Source of the DNA: CAKZNE01 sp002695025 | GTDB lineage: Bacteria > Bacteroidota > Bacteroidia > Flavobacteriales > Schleiferiaceae | DNA length: 64,000 bases | Assembly (NCBI GenBank): GCA_913043285.1 | Contig: CAJWML010000003.1 | Coordinates: forward strand, 186,001 to 250,000 | Direction: 5' to 3' | Notes under the pieces: model-generated | What the model was told of the DNA's origin: nothing | Databases searched by the model: none | The model's input: the letters and a program-made list of their open reading frames with translations, nothing else | Position numbers and translations under genes: made by a program | In this document: positions 33,910-41,860 of the stretch, in pieces | Layout: each line of letters opens with the position of its first letter | Position numbering within the stretch: the stretch's first letter is position 1

Positions 33910-34131
33910 TTAAAGATCTAGCACGGAAGTACGGGAGCTTTGCACATAATCCTTAGCCCTGATCCAGAAAGCCAGGAAAAAGTAGAGCAGCAAAGGCGAA
34001 CCCATGGTAATAAAAGAAATATAAATGAAGTACAACCTTACTACAGAAGGGCGTATGCCGATGCGGTCTCCGAGGCGATTGCAAACCTCAAATCCACGTC
34101 TTTCACAATAATCCCTGATCTTGTTAATCAT
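33910..34131 (-). CDS. PspC domain protein (73 residues)
   Basis: This 73-residue protein has a polar N-terminal part (RDYCERRGFEVCNRLGDRIG), the PspC-like stretch IRPSVVRLYFIYISF and a hydrophobic helix (SPLLLYFFLAFWI), followed by a short polar tail. It overlaps the DUF2851 gene by 8 bp and precedes the K+ channel gene by 3 bp. Stand-alone PspC proteins are probably inner membrane; whether this one regulates anything is unknown. Confidence 0.8.
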   Translation of the reverse strand: MINKIRDYCERRGFEVCNRLGDRIGIRPSVVRLYFIYISFITMGSPLLLYFFLAFWIRAKDYVQSSRTSVLDL

Positions 34132-35404
34132 TTTCTTTCTTCAATACATCAATTCCGATGGCGCAATTTAAGCATTTTTTAGGCTTGCAATGCTGGCTGT
34201 TCAGCTGTATAAGGCCCTGCGAGTGAAAGGCCGATGTATTTTCGAATCCTAATTTTTGATACATGCGGGTAATCTTGTTGTTCTCTGGCCCCATCTGGTC
34301 CAGCAGATCTATTGCTCTTTGTTTATAGAAGGGTTCGTCCCGCGCCATGCCATATACGAACAAAAAGGGGATCAGTACATTAATGATCAATACTTCCCTG
34401 AAATCCTTCCCAACTTCTCCCAAAGTATGCGTATCAGTGCGTACTCCAAAACGATAGTGTGAATTCCAGTAACCCGATACCTTGGGGTGTAACATCTCCC
34501 GGACCTGATCAATGGTACCGGCCTTTATAAATTTAGCGAAGAGTGTTTCATGTTCATGCAACAATGCCGCCAGTTGGGCGATGCGCAAAGTAGGAAAAGC
34601 TGCAGGCCTGAGGCGGGAGTATTTCCAAATATGCTTGTCCAGAACGGATAACTCGTATTTGTGTTGCAGGAATTGAAAATCCCGGGCCAGCAGCTCCATA
34701 TATTCATCCTGAGGATCATCCAGCATACCCGCTACTCCAAAAAAGAGTGCCTCCAGGTACTCCAGCCGTGTGTGATTTTTAAGCACCACCTGCCAAGGAA
34801 CTGCCCTGGCCAGCATAAACATAGGTTCTGCATTAACCTTAAGTCCGAAACCACGACCAAGCCATTGATAAAAAGTAGCGTTCCAGTCGCCCTGGTTTTG
34901 CCGCAGCCAACCGTTTATGGTATTTGACTTGCCGGCCAAACGCTCAATTACAGATCTTTCTACCTGGTTTTCCTTGATCAACTCTTCGGTATAGGCCAAG
35001 TGGTTTTCACAGGGAATAAGGGTTTGATTATTGAGCAGGCGTTCATAGCTCCAGTAAAGTTTTTCATCAAAAAGCCCCTTCAGTTGAAGCGTGGGTAAAA
35101 TATGGCCATTGGCATTTTTAATTTCCGAATCGTGCTCGTACACCACGTGAAGGATTACATTCGTATAAGCCTTATCCTTTTGGTGAGCATGCCGGTCCCA
35201 ATCCGAACTGCGGATATGGATCTCCACATTACCGGCCCATAATTGCTCGCCTATACTGATACGGGCATCACTGAAATCGGGGCCTGCATCCGTGTTTACC
35301 ATACCACCCTGCAGTATCACTACCGGCTCACCAGAAGTTGTTTTTAAAGAAAGCGTATTGAATTTTTTAAAGCGCCACAAGTAATGCAGGAAATCCTCTG
35401 TCAT
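34124..35404 (-). CDS. DUF2851 family protein
   Basis: This 426-residue protein matches DUF2851, a soluble Bacteroidota family, in length and in its start (EDFLHYLWRFKKF, then LQGGMVNTDAGPDFSDARI and GNVEIHIRSSDWDRHAHQKD). The C-terminus has a CxxxxCxxC-like cluster (HCKPKKCLNCAIG), which suggests a metal site. The N-terminal blocks with the conserved acidic and His residues look like a nuclease-type core, but no activity has been shown that I know of. It overlaps the downstream PspC gene by 8 bp. Confidence 0.8.
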   Translation of the reverse strand: MTEDFLHYLWRFKKFNTLSLKTTSGEPVVILQGGMVNTDAGPDFSDARISIGEQLWAGNVEIHIRSSDWDRHAHQKDKAYTNVILHVVYEHDSEIKNANGHILPTLQLKGLFDEKLYWSYERLLNNQTLIPCENHLAYTEELIKENQVERSVIERLAGKSNTINGWLRQNQGDWNATFYQWLGRGFGLKVNAEPMFMLARAVPWQVVLKNHTRLEYLEALFFGVAGMLDDPQDEYMELLARDFQFLQHKYELSVLDKHIWKYSRLRPAAFPTLRIAQLAALLHEHETLFAKFIKAGTIDQVREMLHPKVSGYWNSHYRFGVRTDTHTLGEVGKDFREVLIINVLIPFLFVYGMARDEPFYKQRAIDLLDQMGPENNKITRMYQKLGFENTSAFHSQGLIQLNSQHCKPKKCLNCAIGIDVLKKEND

Positions 35405-35437
35405 CCTCTAAAGATAAAAAACGGAAGGAGAAAAAGA

Positions 35438-36313
35438 TTAGTCGGACAGTGTAGAACCTGGCTTATTCTCCGGGTTCTTAACAATAAGATTACGGTAAGG
35501 GTATGGTATTTCTATGCCTTCGGCATCAAACCTTTTTTTAATGCTTTCCAGCACATCACAACCCATCACAAAAGCATCTGAGGGATTAGAAGCCCAAACC
35601 CAGGCGCGCATGTTGATGCTATACTCACCCAATTCCAGTACTCTTACCTTTACCGAAGGGTCGCCATTGACTTTTTCCTCCTCACTTCGGTTATCGCGAT
35701 ACAGGGGATGCTTCATAGCTTCTTCGCGCACAATCTCGCGTGCCTTATCAATATCGCTGGTATAGGAAATTGAAAAGTTGATCCATTTGCAGATCAGGCT
35801 ATCGCTAAAATTAGAGTTCACCACCACCTCATTGCTGATAACCGAGTTGGGAATTATAATTCGCTTGTTCTCAAAGTTCCGTATTACGGTATGCCGTAGA
35901 CTAATATCCTCTACGGTTCCGGCCAAAGTGTCCTTAATGGTGATAATATCCCCAATCCTGTACGGTTTAAATATCACGATAAAAATCCCCCCTACAACGT
36001 TGGACAGGGCCTGCTGGGAGGCAAAACCCACAATGATGGCCAGTATTCCGGCACCAGTGATCAAGGTTTTAGCAACATGTTTAAGCCCGGGTATCATAAA
36101 TATGATCAGCCCTGATCCTACAATAATGATGAGGGCCGTAAGAATATGCTGGAAAAAGCGGTAATTGGTAAGATCTAATTCATCATGCCGCGAAAGCCGT
36201 TTGAGAAGCTTGTCACCTATCTTCCTTACCATCACAGCAAATAGTGTAGTAGCTATAGCAATTATGCCTATTTCCAACAGTATATGCCCCTTTAAATCAA
36301 GCCATTCATTCAT
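35438..36313 (-). CDS. Small-conductance mechanosensitive ion channel (MscS family)
   Basis: This 291-residue protein has three N-terminal membrane helices. The third is the pore-lining helix (AGILAIIVGFASQQALSNVVGGIFI) typical of MscS, followed by the beta domain with YRIGDIITIKDTLAGTVEDI and IPNSVIS. It opens under membrane tension to release osmolytes. It lies 33 bp upstream of the DUF2851 gene on the same strand and may head the six-gene minus-strand run that also holds the K+ channel. Confidence 0.9.
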   Translation of the reverse strand: MNEWLDLKGHILLEIGIIAIATTLFAVMVRKIGDKLLKRLSRHDELDLTNYRFFQHILTALIIIVGSGLIIFMIPGLKHVAKTLITGAGILAIIVGFASQQALSNVVGGIFIVIFKPYRIGDIITIKDTLAGTVEDISLRHTVIRNFENKRIIIPNSVISNEVVVNSNFSDSLICKWINFSISYTSDIDKAREIVREEAMKHPLYRDNRSEEEKVNGDPSVKVRVLELGEYSINMRAWVWASNPSDAFVMGCDVLESIKKRFDAEGIEIPYPYRNLIVKNPENKPGSTLSD

Positions 36314-36426
36314 CTCTACAAAGCGTTATTCTTGCTTGGACAAAGGAATAACAAAATATTATTCCGGGGAATAGTTGAGGGGGAATAGAGGTTTCTGATA
36401 AAGGGATAGAAAAATTATTTTCAATT

Positions 36427-36452
36427 CAATGTTTAAACATCAATGTTTAAAC
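36427..36452. promoter_or_regulatory. Tandem palindromic operators upstream of yceI-marR
   Basis: CAATGTTTAAAC occurs twice (36427-36438 and 36441-36452), each centred on GTTTAAAC, with dyad centres 14 bp apart. The first extends to the perfect 12-bp dyad ATGTTTAAACAT. They abut the -7 box of the yceI promoter on its upstream side, where a repressor would block polymerase. The MarR-family gene two places downstream is the obvious candidate ligand. Confidence 0.55.
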
Positions 36453-36453
36453 T

Positions 36454-36461
36454 TAAATTTG
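36454..36461 (+). promoter_or_regulatory. Bacteroidota -7 element of yceI
   Basis: TAAATTTG, an exact TAnnTTTG, lies 17 bp before the ATG at 36479. It also shows that the in-frame ATG at 36443, upstream of the box, cannot be the translation start for this promoter. Confidence 0.65.
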
Positions 36462-36478
36462 CTCCAAATTTAAAAACT

Positions 36479-37036
36479 ATGGAAACTACAGTAAACACAA
36501 ACATCGACTTGAAAGGAAACTGGACTATTGATCCTGTACATACCGACATCGGCTTTACCGTGAACCACCTGGTCATTTCTCACGTAAACGGAAGTTTTGA
36601 GAAATTTGACGGTACCCTTACCAATGCAAGCGGCAACTTTGAAGATTCAAAGATCTCTTTCAAAGTTGAAACAGCATCTGTAAATACCCGTAATGAAATG
36701 CGTGACAATCACCTGAAAAGTGATGATTTCTTTAACTCTGAGACCTATCCTTACCTGAAACTGGATAATGTATCCATCTCCGAAACCTCCAAAGGAAAGT
36801 ACATCCTTACCGGGGATCTTACCATTCGTGACATCACCAAGCCGGTAGAGTTTGATGTTCGCTGGGGTGGGGTAGCCAAGGATGGATATGGTAATGACAA
36901 AATGGGTTTCCGCGCCAGTACAGAAATTGACCGCTTTGATTTTGGATTAAAATGGAACCAGCTTACTGAAGCCGGAGGTTTTACAGTGGGTAAAAAAGTG
37001 GAAATTACCGCCAACCTCCAATTTGCCAAACAATAA
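36479..37036 (+). CDS. YceI family lipocalin-like protein
   Basis: I place the start at the ATG at 36479 (185 residues), downstream of the promoter box, and reject the ATG at 36443. The sequence has the YceI pattern: WTIDPVHTDIGFTVNHLVIS, then DGTLTNASGNFED and ITKPVEFDVRWGG. YceI proteins form a lipocalin-like barrel that binds polyisoprenoids. This one has no signal peptide, so it may be cytoplasmic. Proteins of this type in other bacteria respond to stress. It precedes a MarR gene by 60 bp. Confidence 0.88.
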   Translation: METTVNTNIDLKGNWTIDPVHTDIGFTVNHLVISHVNGSFEKFDGTLTNASGNFEDSKISFKVETASVNTRNEMRDNHLKSDDFFNSETYPYLKLDNVSISETSKGKYILTGDLTIRDITKPVEFDVRWGGVAKDGYGNDKMGFRASTEIDRFDFGLKWNQLTEAGGFTVGKKVEITANLQFAKQ

Positions 37037-37056
37037 TTAAAACTTTGAATTATCTT

Positions 37057-37087
37057 TCTACCTTCCTTCTCAACAAAGGAAGGTAGA
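37057..37087 (+). other. Intercistronic hairpin between yceI and marR
   Basis: A 12-bp perfect stem (TCTACCTTCCTT / AAGGAAGGTAGA) closes a 7-base loop. The downstream sequence ATCTTATAT is not a good T-run, so this may be a weak terminator or an RNA-stabilising element that lowers marR expression relative to yceI. Confidence 0.55.
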
Positions 37088-37096
37088 ATCTTATAT

Positions 37097-37552
37097 ATGG
37101 GTCTATCTGAAGATATTAAACAAGACAAGTTCAGGAGTAACCGTCAAAAGGCGGCAATAAACATTATCTACACCAATAACTGGCTTTCGGAACGAATGCG
37201 GGACTTTCTTGCAGATGACGATCTTACTCTGCAACAATTCAACGTATTGCGAATTTTACGCGGTAGTTATCCTGCACCGCTGAGCACCTTGCAAATAAGG
37301 GAACGTATGCTCGATAAAATGAGTGATACTTCCCGCATTGTAGACCGTCTGATCAAGAAAGAACTGGTATCCAAAAAAACCTGTAAAATGGATAAACGCC
37401 TGGTGGATATCTGCATCACCGGGAGTGGGCTAGACCTTTTGGATAAGCTTGATGCTAAAAGTTCACAGATAGAAATCCATATGGGCAGCCTTTCAGAAGA
37501 AGAGGCCGGGCTACTAAGTAACTTATTGGACAAAGCCCGGGCAAGGGAATAA
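37097..37552 (+). CDS. MarR family transcriptional regulator
   Basis: This 151-residue protein has a winged helix-turn-helix: LTLQQFNVLRILRGS, then LSTLQIRERMLDKMSDTSRI as the recognition region and the wing RLIKKELVSKKTCKMDKR. This matches the MarR fold. Such proteins bind palindromic operators as dimers and release DNA when a small ligand binds. It follows yceI and probably controls the tandem GTTTAAAC palindromes upstream of that gene. It ends 1 bp before the stop of the convergent T9SS gene. Confidence 0.87.
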   Translation: MGLSEDIKQDKFRSNRQKAAINIIYTNNWLSERMRDFLADDDLTLQQFNVLRILRGSYPAPLSTLQIRERMLDKMSDTSRIVDRLIKKELVSKKTCKMDKRLVDICITGSGLDLLDKLDAKSSQIEIHMGSLSEEEAGLLSNLLDKARARE

Positions 37553-37553
37553 T

Positions 37554-38594
37554 CTAACGGATAAGTGTAACATAGCCATGGTAGTTATGCTCTATGCCAT
37601 GATAATCCTGCACCACTATTTTATATAGATACGAATCTTGTTTGGCATCATGCCCGTCAATGATCCCAGGCCATCCCTGCAATGCATCCTGCTCCGTCCA
37701 GGTATGAATCAAGGTTCCCCAGCGGTCATAGATCTGGGCTACATAATGCTTCATACCTACTCCTTTAAACAGGAACACATCATTAAGTCCATCCCCGTTA
37801 GGAGTAAAAGCATTGGGTATATGTACCGCAAATTCATCCCTTACATATACCTTACGCTTTAAAGTATCAATACAACTTCCGGATTTAACGGTTTGGGTGA
37901 TCCACTGTTCACCTTCATTGGTAAACTGATGAGCCAGGTAATACCCGTTTCCGGCTTCATGATCATTGATCATCCACTGTACTTCTTCAGCCGAGGTGCC
38001 TGTATAAAAGAAATCTACCGATGTATTGACGCGGATGGTATCCGGAAGGTCATGCAAGGAAGCAATAGGCGGTTCCACCACACTTATGCGGTGGTAAAAT
38101 GTATCATTCTTACAGTGTCCGTTCAGGGCCACCAGATAAATAAGTGTATCCTTTTGAGGAATGAGTCGGAGGGTCTCTTTGGTCTTCCCTCCGACCCATT
38201 CAAAATTACCTCCGGCCCGCCCCTGGAGGACTACTTCCTCCCCACGGCAAACACGGTCCGGCCCGTTGATAAGTGCATGTTCCGGAAGTGAAAGGTAAAC
38301 CATTGCCTCTACGGGATCCCCCACACAGCCATTACTATCGGTCTCTGTAACAGAAACCGTATAGAAACCTGGCTGCCCGCCCCACTTCACCAATATATCA
38401 TTGGTACTGAGGCCAGAGATAATGGAACCTCCTTTCACGCTCCAGTTGTAAGTTGAACCCGGAGTACCGGGCACCGCCAGGTGTGATGGATTACCTACGA
38501 TACAAATGGTATCCAGCACCGACAGTTGCGCACTTACAAAGGGAGCGTAAAGCGCCATGAGTGCAATAAACCCTATGACTGCTTTACGCTTCAA
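37554..38594 (-). CDS. T9SS type B (CHU_C) sorting-domain protein with PKD-like domains
   Basis: This 346-residue protein has a signal peptide (VIGFIALMALYAPFVSAQ), two or three Ig/PKD-like domains, and a C-terminal CHU_C domain of about 90 residues with NAFTPNGDGLNDVFLFKG and YDRWGTLIHTW. CHU_C is the T9SS type B sorting signal of gliding-associated proteins. Gene order and spacing (9 bp) put it in an operon after two other exported proteins. It may be an adhesin or a surface scaffold; the ligand is unknown. Confidence 0.88.
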   Translation of the reverse strand: MKRKAVIGFIALMALYAPFVSAQLSVLDTICIVGNPSHLAVPGTPGSTYNWSVKGGSIISGLSTNDILVKWGGQPGFYTVSVTETDSNGCVGDPVEAMVYLSLPEHALINGPDRVCRGEEVVLQGRAGGNFEWVGGKTKETLRLIPQKDTLIYLVALNGHCKNDTFYHRISVVEPPIASLHDLPDTIRVNTSVDFFYTGTSAEEVQWMINDHEAGNGYYLAHQFTNEGEQWITQTVKSGSCIDTLKRKVYVRDEFAVHIPNAFTPNGDGLNDVFLFKGVGMKHYVAQIYDRWGTLIHTWTEQDALQGWPGIIDGHDAKQDSYLYKIVVQDYHGIEHNYHGYVTLIR

Positions 38595-38603
38595 GTCCTT
38601 GTA

Positions 38604-39224
38604 TTAATAGTGGAATATTGCTCCTGTAGTAGGTTTACCAAAGGTATAGATAACCGTTGAAGGCAATCCGGCTGGATCTGCTGCACAGCCCTGAGCATCA
38701 GTAAGTCCTGTCACTGTAATATTCGTAGTCGTTGCATAAGGTGGCAATGAAACGGTATGCGGGCTGGTAGTAGCGGTATCCGTATAGTTATTGGTTCCGT
38801 CTGTATAATCAATTATCCATGGAGCCTGACCGGTAAAGGTCAATGTCATTTGTGAAGCTGTATTGGAACATACTGAATCGCCTACAGCCACCACGGTAGG
38901 AAGAGGACTGATAACAATATCCAGCATTACCGAGTCACCGATACAGCCTCCGCCTGTTGTTTCAATAGCATACAGGGTGTAAGTTCCGGGTGTGGAGCTC
39001 CAGTCTACTTGTATAATACTGTCATTAGGAGCAATAGAGTTATCAATAGTTCCTGCTGCAGGGTCTGATAAACTCCAGGTATACGTACTGGACGCATCTG
39101 GATTTAAGATACCGTATACCACATCCTGACTACCGGCACAAACCGTATCAGTTGCTGTTGAGGTGGTTTGAGCCATCATGGCCGCTGAAAACAGAAGTCC
39201 CAAAGAGATAAAAATCGATTTCAT
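38604..39224 (-). CDS. Exported PKD-like protein without T9SS domain
   Basis: I start at the ATG at 39224 (206 residues), where a signal peptide begins directly (MKSIFISLGLLFSAAMMAQ); a longer frame opens at 39284 but adds a polar, unlikely leader. The mature part has two Ig/PKD-like domains, one with GGGCIGDSVMLDI. There is no C-terminal sorting domain; the protein ends TGAIFHY. The gene lies between two other exported genes with short gaps and shares the IFH-type end with the upstream one. The shared Ig-like pattern with the CHU_C protein suggests a joint structure. Confidence 0.75.
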   Translation of the reverse strand: MKSIFISLGLLFSAAMMAQTTSTATDTVCAGSQDVVYGILNPDASSTYTWSLSDPAAGTIDNSIAPNDSIIQVDWSSTPGTYTLYAIETTGGGCIGDSVMLDIVISPLPTVVAVGDSVCSNTASQMTLTFTGQAPWIIDYTDGTNNYTDTATTSPHTVSLPPYATTTNITVTGLTDAQGCAADPAGLPSTVIYTFGKPTTGAIFHY

Positions 39225-39301
39225 AGTTCTTGAAATTAATAAGTGAGTGAATTTTGAAGGTTTAAGCGCGTATTTAATATTCATAAAATTTTGTTCTTTA
39301 G

Positions 39302-40681
39302 CTATTTAAAGTGAAATATTGGATCTGTCCGTACGATATCAAAATCTGAGAAGAAACCGTATACACAGCCAAATCCTGAGTTTCCGTTAATGATTGCTGC
39401 GTGAAAGAGCTTATTAGTATTGGTAATGGTATAGGGGTTGCCGGTTACGATATCCGTATTGGAAAATTTGAGTCGGGCTACTTTCCATTGGCCGAATGAA
39501 CTCATTACGGATTTAAAGCTGCTGGAGCTCACCATGTGCTTATTACCATTAATTTCAAAGCTTCCCTGTCCTCCGGCCGGAACAAACAAAAGCAAATAGA
39601 AATCCTGGCTGGAGCTTCTTACAAAACTGATTTCCGAAGACCCGCTGCAAACTATTCTGGGAACCACGGCCATGGCAGCTTCACAACCCACCCCTGTAAC
39701 ATGAAGTACGTATACATTCTGTGTAGCCAGTATATGCAGATCGTTAGCCGTAAGTGATACCTCGTACGTATCTCCCTTGTTAAGCGAAGCGGCTGGAGCT
39801 CCCGACCCGTTCAGATACACGTCAGTACCATTGTGCGCAGCGGTAATGTAAACCTTATCCGCCAGTGATGGACCCGGGTTTTTCGCCAGGTATCCCTTGG
39901 ACACTATGTACTCATCCCCGATAACGGTTAAAGGCACCAACTGGTCACCAAGCAAATCTTCGCAGGAACCATAGGACGCCTTGGTAACTGCATCATCCGA
40001 AATAGTAATCGCAATAGGTTTGTTGCTATTTACCACCGACCCTGCCAGGTGAAGTGCTGCCTGCCTGGAGGTTGCCCTGGCGGAGTAGGTTTGACCTTTG
40101 TTCAGGGAAACAGTAAAGGCAACATTGGCTGTATGCCCTACAATATTATTAGATGGTGTAATGGTTACGGTAGTTCCATCACTGGTAGCCACTATATCAA
40201 AAGCAGAGAAAGCAGTTGGAACATAGGCGGATGAATTTCCCCAAAAACTCTGGGCCGGGATGACAAATTTCAAACCGATAGCGTTATGGGCCTTAAGGGT
40301 AAATATATCCGGGTTGTTTCCGGTAGACTCTACTTCATAATATGCACTGATATCACTGGTACTTTCTATGAGAAGTCCATAATTAAGCACCGTGTTGGCC
40401 GGGGCATTTTCAATACTGGCAATATTGGCGGTGAGATTAACCGTTTGGGTTTGATAGGACAACAGCGAAACGGTAATGGGCGCAAAGGCAGAATTCGCAG
40501 GCTGAGAAATAATTACGGATGCCGGCTGCCCATACGATGAAATCCTGAGATAAATGGGTCTATCAGCATATCCTGAGGTTACTTCCGGGGCCACGAACCA
40601 AAATTCAGTTCCTTTTTGGCTTAAACCCGGAGCACTCCATAACAGAAGAAGTAAAAGAAAGAAAAAGTAAATGTTGTTCAA
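39302..40681 (-). CDS. Exported IgGFc-binding-like N-terminal domain protein
   Basis: This 459-residue protein has a signal peptide (FFFLLLLLLWSAPGLSQ) and then a long beta-rich region starting KGTEFWFVAPEV, as in IgGFc-binding protein N-terminal domains, with HVTGVGCEAAMAVVPRI later. No T9SS C-terminal domain is present; the chain ends DPIFHFK. In other Bacteroidota such domains occur in large surface proteins together with CHU_C. Here the surface-anchoring signal is on the third gene of the operon. The gene heads the operon behind a strong promoter. Confidence 0.78.
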   Translation of the reverse strand: MNNIYFFFLLLLLLWSAPGLSQKGTEFWFVAPEVTSGYADRPIYLRISSYGQPASVIISQPANSAFAPITVSLLSYQTQTVNLTANIASIENAPANTVLNYGLLIESTSDISAYYEVESTGNNPDIFTLKAHNAIGLKFVIPAQSFWGNSSAYVPTAFSAFDIVATSDGTTVTITPSNNIVGHTANVAFTVSLNKGQTYSARATSRQAALHLAGSVVNSNKPIAITISDDAVTKASYGSCEDLLGDQLVPLTVIGDEYIVSKGYLAKNPGPSLADKVYITAAHNGTDVYLNGSGAPAASLNKGDTYEVSLTANDLHILATQNVYVLHVTGVGCEAAMAVVPRIVCSGSSEISFVRSSSQDFYLLLFVPAGGQGSFEINGNKHMVSSSSFKSVMSSFGQWKVARLKFSNTDIVTGNPYTITNTNKLFHAAIINGNSGFGCVYGFFSDFDIVRTDPIFHFK

Positions 40682-41029
40682 GTTGTATCCCCCTTTTTAC
40701 AATCAGTAGTATTTACCCTACAAATATACCTTAAAATTTCATTTGTCAAAATTTCCTTACAGATAAGTGTGCTTATTAAATTTTATGGGTAAGCTATCAG
40801 AAAGAGCTCAATCAAGCTAACTTAATTTGCCTTACCGTATTTTAAATGATTGATTAATAACAAAAAGAAAGAATATTAATTCTACGCTTTGTGTTACACC
40901 TGGAAGTATAAACGAGGTAAAAGCTGAATCGGTTTGGATTCAACTAAAGACTTTTCTGTCGACTTTACCTTACAATCGATAAAAAGCCTTGTCAGAACCG
41001 AAATACTGGAGATATAAAAATATGATGAT
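40682..41029. other. 348-bp intergenic region between the exoprotein operon and pyrF
   Basis: The left end (40721-40749) holds the promoter of the exoprotein operon. The rest is AT-rich (runs of A and T around 40840-40880) with stop codons in all frames; I see no further gene, RNA or repeat in it. There is no obvious terminator for pyrF. Confidence 0.5.
40721..40749 (-). promoter_or_regulatory. Bacteroidota promoter of the exoprotein operon
   Basis: On the minus strand TTG (40749-40747, within TTGAC) stands 18 bp before TATATTTG (40728-40721), an exact match to TTG-N17-23-TAnnTTTG. It lies 40 bp before the start codon at 40681. Confidence 0.72.
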
Positions 41030-41857
41030 TCAGAGAAAGCGGGCCATTTCCTGCTGCAAGGTAGATGCGGCACGGGCGGCAACCTCCCCAAAATTCTGCT
41101 CCTGAGAAGCATAAATAATACCCCTGGAGGAGTTAATAAGCAAGTTGGGGGATGAGCCAAGCCCATTCTCAATAACTTCCTGCATATTACCTCCCTGAGC
41201 ACCCACACCGGGAATAAGAAGAAAGTGTTCAGGAATAACGGCCCGTACCTTTTTCAGGTACTCAGACTGGGTTGCTCCCACCACATACATCATGTTATCC
41301 TCAGAGCCCCATTCTCTGCTGATCCGCAGAACCCGCTGATACAGCATTTCGGGCTCAGGTTTATGGTAGGTATTCAAGGCTGCAGTTTGAAAGTCTGTTG
41401 CCCCTGGGTTAGAAGTAAGGCCTAAAAGTATGACCCATTTATTCCTGGGCTCCAGAAAAGGTTTTACTGAGTCTGAGCCCATATAGGGAGCCACGGTAAT
41501 ACTGTCAAAATCCATGGTTTCCAGAAAGGCCTTTGCATAGCGCAATGAGGTGTTACCAATATCGCCCCGTTTGGCATCGGCAATGGTGAAAATATCAGGG
41601 TGGTGTTTTTTAAGGTATTGCACCGTTTTTTCAAGGCTTTGCCATCCCTTTACCCCGTAGGCCTCATAAAAAGCGGTATTGGGCTTGTAAGCCACTGTAT
41701 ACGGGTGGGTGGCATCAATAATTGCTTTATTAAATTCAAAAACAGGATCTTCAGTATCCAGTAAATGCTTCGGAATCTTGTCCAGGTCCGTATCAAGACC
41801 TACACACAACATAGATTTCTTTAGCCGTATCTGTTCCTGCAGTTCCTGTCTGGTCAT
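41030..41857 (-). CDS. pyrF: Orotidine-5'-phosphate decarboxylase PyrF
   Basis: This 275-residue protein starts with SMLCVGLDTDLDKIPKHL and contains the catalytic block FTIADAKRGDIGNTS with the Asp-Lys-Asp set, then SPNLLINSSRGIIYA. The length of 275 marks the longer type 2 form rather than the E. coli form of about 245. It decarboxylates OMP to UMP. It follows prfA (3-bp gap) and purM on the minus strand. Confidence 0.94.
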   Translation of the reverse strand: MTRQELQEQIRLKKSMLCVGLDTDLDKIPKHLLDTEDPVFEFNKAIIDATHPYTVAYKPNTAFYEAYGVKGWQSLEKTVQYLKKHHPDIFTIADAKRGDIGNTSLRYAKAFLETMDFDSITVAPYMGSDSVKPFLEPRNKWVILLGLTSNPGATDFQTAALNTYHKPEPEMLYQRVLRISREWGSEDNMMYVVGATQSEYLKKVRAVIPEHFLLIPGVGAQGGNMQEVIENGLGSSPNLLINSSRGIIYASQEQNFGEVAARAASTLQQEMARFL

Positions 41858-41860
41858 ATC

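Noticed and set aside
36443..36478. ATG at 36443 as the yceI start
   Set aside because: It lies within the second palindrome and upstream of the -7 box; the ATG at 36479 fits the promoter and the YceI family start.
40894..41208. 104-codon minus-strand frame overlapping the 3' end of pyrF
   Set aside because: It is mostly a shadow of pyrF in another frame, with a low-quality composition.
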